64,000 nucleotides of DNA from Pseudomonas sp. VD-NE ins (GCF_031882575.1 NZ_CP134772.1:80001-144000), one strand, 5' to 3'. Positions 10,457 to 19,872 are shown, numbered from the stretch's first letter. Numbers and translations are program-made. Notes: a model not told the origin generated them from the sequence alone.

Positions 10457-13400
10457 TCAGATGAAGTTGATTTCTTTCAGGTAGTCGCAGCCGCGACGCA
10501 GCAGCGCCGGGGATTTCTGCGGGTAATGCGCGCCCATTTGCTGCACGCCGGCCTCGGCGTTGGCGTGGCCGATCAGGGAGATGTCGCCGATGTCTTCTTC
10601 AAAGCCGTTGAGGTAGAAACCGAGCACGCCGAACAGCGCGTTGTCGGCATCGACACGCCCGAGTTGCTGCTGCCAGTCAGCGACGCTGACCAACGCGAAC
10701 TCGCTGCCGGTTTCGCGGAACGACGCGACGTAGGCGTCCCAGCTCAATGGCTCGGGGTTATGCAGGTTGAACACCGCACGTTCCGGCGAATAACGACTGG
10801 CGTGGAAGGCAATGAAACGGGCGAGAAAGTCCACCGGCATCAGGTCGAAATTCAGTGCGAAAGCCGGCACCTGGCCGAGCTGGATCGAGCCTTTGAGCAT
10901 CAGCATCAAACGGTTTTTGTGCGGCTGACAAACACCGCTCAAGCTGTTGAAACTGATGTTGCCGGGGCGATACAGATTGACTAGCACACCGCGTTCCCGC
11001 GCTCGTTCGAGGATGCGCTCGCCGACCCATTTCGACAGGTTGTAACCGTTGCGAATGTAGATCGGTGGCGTCAGTGCCGCGGGCAATTCCAGCACCTGGC
11101 CGGCGTCGTCGACCGTGCTTGAAGCCGATAGCGTCGAGACAAAATTGAAGACCTTTTTACTCTGCCCTTCGCACAGGCGCAGCAGCGCGAAAATCGGCTC
11201 GACGTTGTCCGCCGCCAGCGACTCGTAATCGAGCACGTGATTGACGTTGGCGGCGTTGTGCACCAACGCGCCGAACTCACGATCCAGACGTTGATAATCT
11301 TCGTCGTTCAGGCCCAGTTGTGGGCGCGTAATGTCGGCCGCGTAAACCCGCACCCTGCTCAGATCCAGATGCTCCACGCGGTTTTCCCGCAGAGACTCGG
11401 CAAATCGTTGCGCTGCTGTTTTCCCGCCGCCGTCGCGCACCAGACAGGCCACTTCGCTGGCACCCCAACCGAGCAGCGCCTCGACGATGTGCACGCCGAC
11501 AAAACTGTTGGCGCCGGTGACGATGACTTTATGCACATCGCCCATGCGGCTGATCGGCAGCGGTTCGATTTCCAGTGCACGCTCGGCGTCGGTCATGGCC
11601 TGAGCGCTGAGTACGGCGCTGTCATCGGTGCCACGCACCAGCGTCGCGAGTTTGATGATGGTCGGCAGTTCGATGAAGCGGTTGATCGAGATGCTGCGGC
11701 CGAACTCCTCACGCAGCCGCAGCAACATCCGTGACAGCAGGATCGAGTGGCCACCGAGGTTGAAGAAGCTTTCGTCGGTGGAAATATCGCTGTTCGGCAG
11801 CTCCAGCAACTCTGCCCAAATTTCCAGCAGCAGCGCTTCGTCGGGATTCGTCGGCAGGCGTTTCGGGCCGCTGTCCTGCACGCTCACCGGCAGTTCCACC
11901 AGCGCTTTGCGGTCGACCTTGCCGTTGCTGGCGAACGGCATGCTCGACAATTCAGTCCACGCCACGGGTTGCATGTAGTCGGGCAAAAACTGCCGGGCGT
12001 GGGCCTTCAGTGTTTCGCGCGCGGTGTCCGATTGTGGCTGGGCGAGGAACGCCAGAATCCGTCGCTGACTGTCGATCACCACCGCCACTTGCCGGTACAA
12101 CTGGCTCTCGCGCAGGCAGCGTTCGATCTCTTCCGGTTCGACCCGGAAACCGCGGATCTTCACCTGATTGTCGCGCCGTCCACACAGCTCGATACCGTCC
12201 TCGCCCCACCTGGCCATGTCACCGCTGCGGTAGGCGCGCAACGTTTGGCCGTCCGGCAGATTCAAGGTCAGATAGCGCTCGGCGGTCTGCTGTGGGTTGT
12301 TCAGATAACCGAGGCAAACACCGGGGCCGACGATGAACAATTCACCGACGGTGTGCTCTGGCACCGGTTGCAAATCGTCATCGAGAATCAGCACTTGGCT
12401 GTTGGCGATCGGCGCGCCGAGGCTGCGGTTGCTGTCGCCGGGTTTGAGCTGACGCGCAGTGATCAGCACGGTAGCTTCGGTCGGGCCGTAAAGGTTGTGC
12501 AACGTGCCCTGACGGGTCAGCTGCTCGATGACGAACGGCTCGCAGACATCGCCGCCGGTCATCACTTGCACGCCTTCCAGTTGCTCCAGCGGCAGAATGC
12601 TCAACAGCGCGGGCGGCAGGAATGCGTGGGTCAGTTGCCGACGGCGGATCAGTGCGACCAGTTGCAGCGGATCGCGCCGTTGCGTGTCGTCGGGCACCAC
12701 CAGTTCGGCACCTTCGAGCAGGGTCGGAAAGATGTCGATCAGCGACGAATCGAAGCTCAATGATGAGAACTGCAAAACTCGACTTTCTGCCCGCAACTGC
12801 ACGTAATCGGCGTACCAAGCGGTGAAGTGCGCGAGGTTGGCCTGACTGAGCAATACACCCTTCGGATGTCCGGTGGTGCCCGAGGTGTAGAGCGCCATGC
12901 ACGGTGCATCAAGGTCTGGGCGGCTGCGCATCAACGGCTGGCTGAGATCCGCGTCTATGCCGTCGATGTGACTGACGTCCAGCCCCGCCATGGTTTCGCC
13001 AAGCGGATGCTCGCCATCGTGCAGCAACAACAACGCGCCGGCGTTTTGCAGAATGTATTGCTGGCGCTGCAACGGATGGCTCGGCTCCAGCGGCAGGTAC
13101 ACCGCGCCGCTGCCGAGGATCGCCAGAATCGAAGCGAACAATGCCGGGCTCTTCGGCAGGCAGATACCGACCACCCACGGTTGCGGATGTTGCTCGAGCA
13201 AGGGCAGCAAGCGCTGTTGGATCGCGCGACTGTGGGCGTGCAGTTGCCCATAGCTGATCGACTGTTCGGCGAGGTGCAGCGCCGGTCGTTCGGCATGACA
13301 GATCAGGCTCTGTTGCAGGCGCTCGATCACCGGGAACTGCGCCTGTTCCAGCAGCGCGGGATTATCCGTGTCGTTGCGCCGATGGACGTAAGCCAGGCTG

Positions 13401-13849
13401 TCGAGAAACAGCAGGTTTTCCATTCGCTCGAAATCCGTCGCAGTCACTGTCGCGGCCTGCTGCAGATAGTCAGCATCACGAGAGAAGCGGCTGACCAGCA
13501 ACGCTACTTCATCGACCACCAGCGTCAGCGCCCGTCGCCGCAGCGCCTGCCCGTTGCCGGACGGCTCATCGCCAATCGGCACGCGGCTGATCAGTGACGA
13601 GCCAAGGAAGCACAGCAAATCGAGTGTCGGCAAACCGGCCGTGCGGTGCACACCGACGCCCAAACGCAGATGCAGGTGCGGGATCGAGCAGAAATCGCCG
13701 GCGCCGATAAAGCCATCGTCGATGATCATATCCACCGTCGATGCACTGGCAGCGCTGCGCTGCAAGGAGTGACCGTGTTGTTCCAGTTCCTGCGCCAGGT
13801 CGGTCATGGCCTGGCTGGCGCCAATCAGCAAAATGTCGAGACGTTTCAT
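10457..13849 (-). CDS. mgoA: Single-module NRPS with terminal thioester reductase, MgoA/PvfC type
   Basis: A 1130-residue A-T-R enzyme with no condensation domain. An unusual N-terminal region (about 1-180) precedes the adenylation domain: YTSGTTGHPKG at 321-331, LYGPTEATV at 453-461, YRSGDMARW near 540, GRRDNQVKIRGFRVEPEEIE near 557, NGKVDRKAL at 642-650. The carrier site FFNLGGHS has its phosphopantetheine serine at 702. The reductase starts at VIVTGANSFVG (about 775) and carries the catalytic YNLSK (936-940). It should activate one amino acid and release it reductively as an aldehyde. A hand-read pocket code, DSIFMGLVLK, suits an aliphatic residue such as valine or leucine. The start at 13849 follows AGGAGG. 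This is the core enzyme of mgo/pvf operons. Confidence 0.92.
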   Translation of the reverse strand: MKRLDILLIGASQAMTDLAQELEQHGHSLQRSAASASTVDMIIDDGFIGAGDFCSIPHLHLRLGVGVHRTAGLPTLDLLCFLGSSLISRVPIGDEPSGNGQALRRRALTLVVDEVALLVSRFSRDADYLQQAATVTATDFERMENLLFLDSLAYVHRRNDTDNPALLEQAQFPVIERLQQSLICHAERPALHLAEQSISYGQLHAHSRAIQQRLLPLLEQHPQPWVVGICLPKSPALFASILAILGSGAVYLPLEPSHPLQRQQYILQNAGALLLLHDGEHPLGETMAGLDVSHIDGIDADLSQPLMRSRPDLDAPCMALYTSGTTGHPKGVLLSQANLAHFTAWYADYVQLRAESRVLQFSSLSFDSSLIDIFPTLLEGAELVVPDDTQRRDPLQLVALIRRRQLTHAFLPPALLSILPLEQLEGVQVMTGGDVCEPFVIEQLTRQGTLHNLYGPTEATVLITARQLKPGDSNRSLGAPIANSQVLILDDDLQPVPEHTVGELFIVGPGVCLGYLNNPQQTAERYLTLNLPDGQTLRAYRSGDMARWGEDGIELCGRRDNQVKIRGFRVEPEEIERCLRESQLYRQVAVVIDSQRRILAFLAQPQSDTARETLKAHARQFLPDYMQPVAWTELSSMPFASNGKVDRKALVELPVSVQDSGPKRLPTNPDEALLLEIWAELLELPNSDISTDESFFNLGGHSILLSRMLLRLREEFGRSISINRFIELPTIIKLATLVRGTDDSAVLSAQAMTDAERALEIEPLPISRMGDVHKVIVTGANSFVGVHIVEALLGWGASEVACLVRDGGGKTAAQRFAESLRENRVEHLDLSRVRVYAADITRPQLGLNDEDYQRLDREFGALVHNAANVNHVLDYESLAADNVEPIFALLRLCEGQSKKVFNFVSTLSASSTVDDAGQVLELPAALTPPIYIRNGYNLSKWVGERILERARERGVLVNLYRPGNISFNSLSGVCQPHKNRLMLMLKGSIQLGQVPAFALNFDLMPVDFLARFIAFHASRYSPERAVFNLHNPEPLSWDAYVASFRETGSEFALVSVADWQQQLGRVDADNALFGVLGFYLNGFEEDIGDISLIGHANAEAGVQQMGAHYPQKSPALLRRGCDYLKEINFI

Positions 13850-13862
13850 GTCGGCCTCCTCA

Positions 13863-14792
13863 TCAAACCAGGTAGTCGCGCAGCGCGTGCTGCACGCACG
13901 GCGTGTCGAGCAGCGAGCTGTTGTGGAAGAACTTGACGATGTTGCCCACCAGCGGATGGTGGCGATTGATCGGGAACGCCAGCCCGGCCATTTCATCCCG
14001 GAGCGAGCGCCGTGTGGCCTCGCTGACCGGCAGCGCGTCGATCAGGCGCAGGTCGAAGGATTTCTGGATGTCGTTGGTCAGGTAATGGCCGATGAACACC
14101 GGCAGAATCTGCGCGATGGTTTCGCGATCTGCTGCGCTGGCGGTGTGCCAATAGATGCGCACCATTCGCGCCCAGAAACTCGAATGGCGACCTTCGTCGA
14201 GCAAGTGATCGGCCATCAGGCCCTTGATCGACGGCTTGACCGTATCGTCCCGAGCGAACGCCGCGACATCACCGGTCACGGTGTTTTCGGCGATGGCCAC
14301 GCAGATCAATTCCACTGCGCTGCGCAGGTGTTCCGGTGCCAGCGCGACGGCGGCGGGAATGGCCCGGCTCAGTTCGATCTGATCGGGTAACTGAATAGGT
14401 TCGATGCCGGTCATCGCTACCGTTTGCTGCATGAAATCCATCGCCACCAAGGCGTGGTAATCCTCGTCGACCACCACGGTCATCGCGTCGTAACGACAGG
14501 CAAACGGGAAGGCCACGGCGAAGCGATTCTTGGCGATGCTGCGTGCGGTCTTGTCGACGATCTCGGTCTCGAAAATCACCACGTCGTTGATGAACTTGTA
14601 CAACGTCTGCACCAAGGCGAAATCACGCTGCTGCGGACACTCGCGCAGGAAGGTTTCGCTGAGCACCAGCGGCTGGCGGCTGAGCGGATAGATCAGCCGT
14701 TCGTCGTCTTCGAGTACGCGTCGCGGGCGGGTGCGGATGGTGGCGCGGTTCTCCCAGGTGTCGGCAAAGGATTGATAGTCGGCGGCGTTCAT
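13863..14792 (-). CDS. mgoC: AurF-like diiron N-oxygenase, MgoC/PvfB type
   Basis: A 309-residue protein of the AurF (p-aminobenzoate N-oxygenase, PF11583-like) family. Candidate diiron ligands appear in [39 protein letters not shown] and [17 protein letters not shown], the usual alternation of E/D and ExxH-type motifs on a helical bundle. Related enzymes oxidise an amine to hydroxylamine, nitroso or nitro level. In mgo/pvf operons this step makes the N-oxidised part of the signal. The ATG at 14792 overlaps the preceding gene's stop (ATGA) and is preceded by GGAGGTGG; the open frame extends a further 17 codons but lies inside the upstream gene. Confidence 0.9.
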   Translation of the reverse strand: MNAADYQSFADTWENRATIRTRPRRVLEDDERLIYPLSRQPLVLSETFLRECPQQRDFALVQTLYKFINDVVIFETEIVDKTARSIAKNRFAVAFPFACRYDAMTVVVDEDYHALVAMDFMQQTVAMTGIEPIQLPDQIELSRAIPAAVALAPEHLRSAVELICVAIAENTVTGDVAAFARDDTVKPSIKGLMADHLLDEGRHSSFWARMVRIYWHTASAADRETIAQILPVFIGHYLTNDIQKSFDLRLIDALPVSEATRRSLRDEMAGLAFPINRHHPLVGNIVKFFHNSSLLDTPCVQHALRDYLV

Positions 14793-15565
14793 TGGGCCAC
14801 CTCCGCCAACGGTTCGCGCATGCTCAGGCGCAGGCCGTCCCACAGGGCGATGCGGCTTTCCACAGCGGCAATGGCGCTGGCGTAGACCTCGGCCTGGCGC
14901 TGCGGATCGCCGTCGACCAGGCGCTCGAGCAGGTGTTCCGCCGCCGGGCCGTGGTCTTCGGAGTCGACCTCAATGTGCCGCTCCAGGTAATAGCGGAAGG
15001 TTGGCGCCTGCTCGATACCGATGCCCCAGTCGTCAAGAATGCGTTGGAACATGGTCGGGATCACGCTCTCGCGACCATGCAGAAACGCCGCCGCCACGCT
15101 GTGTCCCGGTGCATGCAGGGCGGTACGCAGGGTGTCGCGGACAAACTGCGCGGCGGCCGGATCAACCTCGACGCTTTGCAGCGCGACGTCATAGCTCACG
15201 CCTTCCTGTTGCAGGGCAACAAAGCGCTCCACCGCTGTGGTACTCGCGCCGATTTCTCGCATCGCATCCAGGTACAACTCGAAATGGCTGTAATGACCAT
15301 CCGTCAGGCGATCATCCGATTCTTCGCCGAGAACGATCTCGTTGATCAACCGGGCGGCGTGGGGATCGCGCGGCGGTAGCCAAGGCAAACGCGTGCAGGT
15401 CAGTTCCTGCTGCAGGCGTTTGGTCAGCGACATGAAATCCCAGACGGCAAACACGTGGGTTTCCATGAAACGACGCAAGACCGACAACGAAGTGATCTCG
15501 GAAAAGATCGGATGAATGCTAAGTTCAGCTTTCTTCAGGGCGAGTTGGTTCTTATTGGGCATCAT
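14789..15565 (-). CDS. mgoB: DUF3050/haem-oxygenase-like diiron enzyme, MgoB/PvfA type
   Basis: A 258-residue all-helical protein of the DUF3050 group (haem-oxygenase-like fold). It begins [40 protein letters not shown]; the [20 protein letters not shown] and [19 protein letters not shown] segments hold candidate metal ligands. The first gene of the operon encodes this type in mgo/pvf clusters. I choose the ATG at 15565, preceded by AAAGGA at good spacing and immediately followed by a second ATG. The frame stays open 72 codons further upstream, but that part lacks family features. Its reaction is likely N- or C-oxidation of the amino-acid precursor, by analogy. Confidence 0.87.
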   Translation of the reverse strand: MMPNKNQLALKKAELSIHPIFSEITSLSVLRRFMETHVFAVWDFMSLTKRLQQELTCTRLPWLPPRDPHAARLINEIVLGEESDDRLTDGHYSHFELYLDAMREIGASTTAVERFVALQQEGVSYDVALQSVEVDPAAAQFVRDTLRTALHAPGHSVAAAFLHGRESVIPTMFQRILDDWGIGIEQAPTFRYYLERHIEVDSEDHGPAAEHLLERLVDGDPQRQAEVYASAIAAVESRIALWDGLRLSMREPLAEVAQ

Positions 15566-16310
15566 GATGTCCTTTATCGTTGATAGTAAATGGAACTGCT
15601 CTGCAACTGCGCAATCAATGGAACGACGACTTACTTGTTTTCTGTCGGCGGACGACAGCCTTTCTTCCTGATAGGTAAGTGCGGATCGATATACTTGTGA
15701 CATGGCTTCATGTCTGCCCGTAAGGCGCCGCCTGCTTGCCGCTGGCGTTGGGCGGCTGCCATAGCGAAGAACAATGTTCAAGCGTGGCGAGGAAAAACTA
15801 ATACACCGGCAAAGTATTTAACAAGTACATTTTTAATTATTTTAAGTTTGCTGTTTTTTAGAGTTGAGTTGTTCCGATAAAACTTATTAGTAAAGTTTTA
15901 TTTGGGCGTAGTTGCTCCTTTCGGCGAATAACGGCCAAAATTGATCGACAAGAGTGAATGCCTCACTCGAAGCAACTTTCCAGTAATAAGAATTGAATGA
16001 TTTAAAAGGGGCGGAAGTTGGCCGTGACCCCGCGCCATGACTTCCTTTTTCCCGTGGCAAGGCTCCTTCCGTAGGTTCCTGGTGCGGGGACTGCGTCGTC
16101 GGTGCGGCGCGTCGCCCGTTCTTTATGGGGTTGGCCGTTCAAGAGTGCGGGTAAATGCGCGCCACGGCTATTACCGATTCATCAACCGCGAGGTGCAAAT
16201 TTCGGGCTGAACGGCGCAGGGAGGTTAAAGCGGGCAGGCGGATCCGCCCACCCGAGGGCTGGCAGATCGCTTGGGGATTTGTAAGAGAGTGATTCGCGGA
16301 GGGTGCGCGC
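15566..16310. other. Long intergenic region upstream of the mgo operon
   Basis: About 745 bases without a convincing gene. The half nearer the operon (about 15780-16010) is strikingly AT-rich against the high-GC surroundings and holds a 9-base inverted repeat at 15877-15901. The other half (about 16018-16300) is GC-rich with no recognised feature; a 60-codon frame at 16102 looks spurious. The mgo promoter should lie here. Confidence 0.6.
15877..15901. promoter_or_regulatory. Inverted repeat in AT-rich region, candidate operator for mgo operon
   Basis: Arms ATAAAACTT and AAGTTTTAT match perfectly around a seven-base spacer, about 310 bases before the first mgo gene. Size and symmetry suit a dimeric regulator. 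No known consensus was recognised. Confidence 0.4.
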
Positions 16311-17021
16311 TCAGCGCGCGGCTTTGCGGCTTTGTGCGGCGGGGGTAGCGAGATAGCGGGTAATCACCTCGACGCCCCGATTAAGGTGCTGCTCAAGGAG
16401 TTTGATCGACAGTTCAATGTCGCGCTCCTGCACGGCTTGCAGCATCGCCCGGTGATCGTCCTGGGACAATTTGCCCAAGCCCATGGCCTCAAGGTTGAAG
16501 CGCAGAAAACGCTCCTCTTCGTTAAGCCCGTCTTCGACCAGTCGCAGTAAACGTTGGTTGGGCGCCTTGCTGTACAGGGCCATGTGGAACAAACGGTTGA
16601 GCCGGCCGATTTCCGTGTAGTCGTGTTGCGCCTCCAGCTCTTCGATGTAACCGGCGGCGCGCGCGTGATCGGCAGCGGTCAGCAACGGAATCGACTGGCG
16701 CATGGCTTCGGACTCGAGCAGGATGCGCAGCTCGTAGGTTTCGGTGGCATCGCCTTGAATCAATGGCGCGACCACCGCACCTTTGTGCGCGGTAACGCTC
16801 AGCAATTCCTGGGCTTCGAGCTGGCGCAAGGCTTCGCGTACCGGCATGCGGCTGACGCCGAACAAATCGGCCAGATCCTGCTGACGCAGCGCCGTGCCGC
16901 AGGGCAGACGCCCATCGAGGATTGCCGAGCGCAGGGTTTCTTCGATCACCGAACGGGCCAGATGCGCAGGAATCGGTCCGTCGACTTTAATGCTGTGCAG
17001 CGGTTTGGGCTTCTGTGTCAC
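16311..17021 (-). CDS. GntR-family (FCD-type) transcriptional regulator
   Basis: A 236-residue regulator. The winged helix-turn-helix is near residues 20-80 (SVIEETLRSAILDGRLPCGTALRQQDLADLFGVSRMPVREALRQLEAQELL spread over this range). The FCD ligand domain follows, with candidate metal/ligand residues in ELRILLESEAMR, NRLFHMALY and DDHRAMLQAV plus a late EQHL. I choose the GTG at 17021. An earlier GTG at 17066 would lie across the promoter and the palindrome described next. It is divergent from lapG and downstream of nothing obvious, so its target is unknown; it could control itself, the mgo genes or distant catabolic genes. Confidence 0.87.
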   Translation of the reverse strand: MTQKPKPLHSIKVDGPIPAHLARSVIEETLRSAILDGRLPCGTALRQQDLADLFGVSRMPVREALRQLEAQELLSVTAHKGAVVAPLIQGDATETYELRILLESEAMRQSIPLLTAADHARAAGYIEELEAQHDYTEIGRLNRLFHMALYSKAPNQRLLRLVEDGLNEEERFLRFNLEAMGLGKLSQDDHRAMLQAVQERDIELSIKLLEQHLNRGVEVITRYLATPAAQSRKAAR

Positions 17022-17047
17022 GACTACGCACCCTGTATGTCGGCCTG

Positions 17048-17091
17048 ATTTGGATCCAAATGACACTAGTGATTGCTCTACAGGTTGTCAA
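17048..17091 (-). promoter_or_regulatory. Promoter and palindromic operator of the GntR gene
   Basis: On the minus strand TTGACA (17086-17091) and TAGTGT (17063-17068) are 17 bases apart, a plausible sigma-70 pair. Just downstream, 17048-17061 is a perfect 14-base palindrome, ATTTGGATCCAAAT, covering the likely start of transcription. This is the expected layout of an autorepressed FadR/GntR gene and supports the downstream start codon. Confidence 0.6.
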
Positions 17092-17218
17092 ACCTTGTAA
17101 AACATTGCGCTGGCAAATGAAGTTTAGCGTGTCGTGGATGATCTCATGGTGCCATTGTTTTTTGCCGGGCTAAGCTTCACCATCAAACGCTTTCCTTCCT
17201 GCCCTCTGGAAACCTGCT

Positions 17219-17911
17219 GTGGCGGTATGTTTCGCGATCCCCCGGACACTGCGCTGGCTAGGCTGCGCACTGCTGCTGGCCGGCGTCATGCTGGGCGGTC
17301 TGCATGCCGATTGGGATTTTTCCACGATCAGCCGCAAAGCCACGGCGCTCTACGGACCGCTGGGTTCCGGGCAGCAGCGCATCGATGCCTGGCAGAATCT
17401 GTTGGCTACGCAGAAACAGGTCAGCGAAATGGAAAAGCTCAAAGTGGTGAACCTGTTCTTCAACAAACAGGTGCGCTACGTCGAGGACATCGATCTGTGG
17501 CACGAGGTCGACTATTGGGAAACACCGATCGAAGCCTTATGGAAAGGCGCCGGCGACTGCGAAGACTACGCGATCGCCAAGTATTTCAGCCTGCGCCACC
17601 TCGGGGTTTCCAGTGACAAGCTGCGCATCACCTATGTCAAAGCGTTGCGCCAGAATCGCGCGCACATGGTCCTGACTTACTATGCCACCCCCGATGCCAT
17701 GCCGCTGGTGCTCGACAGCCTTATCGATCCGATCCAGCCGGCGTCGCAGCGAACCGATTTGCTGCCGGTCTACTCTTTCAATGCTGAGGGGTTGTACCTG
17801 CCGGGCGCCAAGGGCAACAAGAAGGTCGGTGATACCAAACGCCTGTCACGCTGGCAGGATGTGTTGAAGAAAATGCAGGCCGAAGGTTTCCCGGTCGAGA
17901 CGACTAACTAG
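17219..17911 (+). CDS. lapG: Periplasmic LapA protease LapG
   Basis: A 230-residue transglutaminase-like cysteine protease (BTLCP, DUF920). An N-terminal hydrophobic export segment (LRWLGCALLLAGVMLGGLHA, about 11-30) precedes the catalytic domain. The catalytic Cys is in GDCEDYA (C114), with His in RAHMVLTYY (H149) and Asp in LVLDSLID (D166). The acidic residues flanking the Cys (D113, E115) match the calcium site of the family. LapG cuts the LapA N-terminus and releases the adhesin when not held by LapD, whose gene follows 14 bases on. The GTG start is forced by an in-frame stop at 17171 and the lack of an ATG; no strong ribosome-binding site is seen. Confidence 0.93.
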   Translation: MAVCFAIPRTLRWLGCALLLAGVMLGGLHADWDFSTISRKATALYGPLGSGQQRIDAWQNLLATQKQVSEMEKLKVVNLFFNKQVRYVEDIDLWHEVDYWETPIEALWKGAGDCEDYAIAKYFSLRHLGVSSDKLRITYVKALRQNRAHMVLTYYATPDAMPLVLDSLIDPIQPASQRTDLLPVYSFNAEGLYLPGAKGNKKVGDTKRLSRWQDVLKKMQAEGFPVETTN

Positions 17912-17925
17912 GAGCACGCGCTCAG

Positions 17926-19872
17926 ATGTCTTTGTTCAAACAGCTGTTGATCGCAATCTGTCTGTTCCTGGTGGTCGCCTTCACCGGCAGCTTCATGGTC
18001 AGTCTAGAGAGCTCGCGTACCCAGTACGTCAACCAGTTGCGTTCCCACGCGCAGGACGCCGCGACGGCGCTGGCCTTGTCGCTGACGCCGAATATCGACG
18101 ACCCGGCGATGGTCGAGTTGCTGGTCAGCTCGATTTTCGACAGTGGTTATTACGCGAGCATCCGCGTGGTCGATCTGAAGACCGACCAGACGATTGTTGA
18201 GCGCAACGGCATTCCGGCCGTCACTAATGTGCCGGACTGGTTCGTCAAACTGATCGGTCTGGAACCGGCTGGTGGCGATGCACTGGTCAGCCGTGGCTGG
18301 GAACAGGCAGCGCGGGTCGAAGTGGTCAGCCATCCGATGTTCGCCGTGGCCAAGCTGTGGCAGAGCGCGTTGGGCAGCCTTGGCTGGCTGCTGATCTGCG
18401 GCGCGATCAGTGCCGTGCTCGGCGCGCTGCTGCTGCGCCGGCAATTGAAGCCGCTGGATTACATGGTCAAACAATCTCACGCCATCGCCCGTCGCGAATT
18501 CCTCAGCCTGCCGGAATTGCCACGCACACCCGAGTTGCGCCGGGTGGTACAGGCGATGAACCAGATGGTCGAGAAGCTCAAGGCGCTGTTTCAGGAGCAG
18601 GCCGAGCGCAGTGAAAAACTGCGTGCCGAGTCTTATCAGGACAATCTGACGGGGTTGGCCAACCGGCGTTATTTCGAGATGCAGTTGAACAACCGGGTGA
18701 GCAATCCGGAGCAGGCCAGTTCGGGTTATTTGCTGCTGTTGCGGGTCAAGGATCTGGCCGGGCTCAACCAGCGTCTCGGTGGCCAGCGCACCGATGAACT
18801 GCTGAAAGCAGTTGGCGAACAATTGTCGCGCGAATGCGCCAAGTACCCGGAAACCCAGAACCTCGTCACCCGTATTCGTGGCGGTGAGTTCGCTGTGCTG
18901 GCGCCGGGGCTGGTCCGCGAGGAAGCGCTGCAACTGGCGCAGAACCTCGACAATGCCTTGAGCAGTCTGCATGCCACTGGCGCGACCGACGTCGCGGCCG
19001 TGGCGTCGATCGGCCTGGCGCCATTCGCCCACGGTGACTCGCCGCAACAAGTGCTGACGCTCGGTGATCAGGCGCTGGCGCAAGCCGAAGGGCAGGGCGA
19101 GCAGAACTGGGCCTGCATCGATCAGAGCCTGACGGCGGATGTCGGCGACGATCACCACGCTTGGCACCGCTTGCTCGATCAGGCACTGAGTCAGCAGCGT
19201 TTCGAACTGTATTTCCAGCCGGTGGTTGCTGCCGCAGACACGCAACTGGTGCTGCATTACAAAGTGCTCTCGCGCCTGCTCGATGATCAGGGCCAGACCA
19301 TCCCGGCCGGGCGTTTTCTGCCATGGCTGGAGCGCTTCGGCTGGACCGCGCGGCTGGATCGCCTGATGCTTGAGCGCGTGCTGGAGCAGATGAAAGAACA
19401 TGAAGATTCGCTGGCGCTGAACCTGTCTTCGGCGACCCTGGCCGATCCGCAGGCGTTGAACAAAGTCTTCGAGATTCTGCGCGCGCATTCCAATCTGGGC
19501 GAGCGCCTGACCCTGGAAATCGGTGAGGAGCAATTGCCGGAACAAGCGGTGCTGGAGCAGTTGACCCGGCGCCTGCGTGAGCTGGGCTTCTCTCTGAGCC
19601 TGCAGCGCTTTGGTGGGCGCTTCAGCATGATCGGCAATCTGGCGCGGTTGGGGCTGGCGTACTTGAAGATCGATGGCAGCTACATTCGCGCGATTGATCA
19701 GGAGAGTGACAAGCGTCTGTTCATCGAGGCGATCCAGCGTGCCGCGCACAGCATTGATCTGCCGCTGATTGCCGAGCGGGTCGAGACTGAAGGCGAGTTG
19801 TCGGTGATTCGCGAGATGGGTCTGTATGGGGTTCAGGGGCAGTTGTTTGGTGAGCCGAAGCCTTGGCGGTGA
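17926..19872 (+). CDS. lapD: c-di-GMP receptor LapD, degenerate GGDEF-EAL membrane protein
   Basis: A 648-residue inside-out signalling protein. TM1 is at about 6-26. The periplasmic output domain carries W125 (VSRGW), the Trp known to engage LapG. TM2 is at about 150-171, followed by HAMP. The GGDEF domain is degenerate (RGGEF, 318-322) and the EAL domain starts with KVLSR (446-450) instead of EALxR, so catalysis is not expected. With c-di-GMP bound to the EAL domain, LapD sequesters LapG and keeps LapA on the surface. The gene follows lapG after AGGAG and should be cotranscribed with it. The numbering of W125 and the degenerate motifs agree with the described P. fluorescens protein as I recall it. 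Confidence 0.96.
   Translation: MSLFKQLLIAICLFLVVAFTGSFMVSLESSRTQYVNQLRSHAQDAATALALSLTPNIDDPAMVELLVSSIFDSGYYASIRVVDLKTDQTIVERNGIPAVTNVPDWFVKLIGLEPAGGDALVSRGWEQAARVEVVSHPMFAVAKLWQSALGSLGWLLICGAISAVLGALLLRRQLKPLDYMVKQSHAIARREFLSLPELPRTPELRRVVQAMNQMVEKLKALFQEQAERSEKLRAESYQDNLTGLANRRYFEMQLNNRVSNPEQASSGYLLLLRVKDLAGLNQRLGGQRTDELLKAVGEQLSRECAKYPETQNLVTRIRGGEFAVLAPGLVREEALQLAQNLDNALSSLHATGATDVAAVASIGLAPFAHGDSPQQVLTLGDQALAQAEGQGEQNWACIDQSLTADVGDDHHAWHRLLDQALSQQRFELYFQPVVAAADTQLVLHYKVLSRLLDDQGQTIPAGRFLPWLERFGWTARLDRLMLERVLEQMKEHEDSLALNLSSATLADPQALNKVFEILRAHSNLGERLTLEIGEEQLPEQAVLEQLTRRLRELGFSLSLQRFGGRFSMIGNLARLGLAYLKIDGSYIRAIDQESDKRLFIEAIQRAAHSIDLPLIAERVETEGELSVIREMGLYGVQGQLFGEPKPWR

Noticed and set aside
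16102..16284. A 60-codon frame in the GC-rich intergenic region upstream of the mgo operon
   Set aside because: It has no ribosome-binding site and an Arg/Gly-rich sequence typical of chance GC-rich frames.
18004..19749. A 581-codon frame antisense to lapD, and a 656-codon frame antisense to lapB at 40077-42047
   Set aside because: Both lie fully opposite clear lap genes and lack recognisable motifs.
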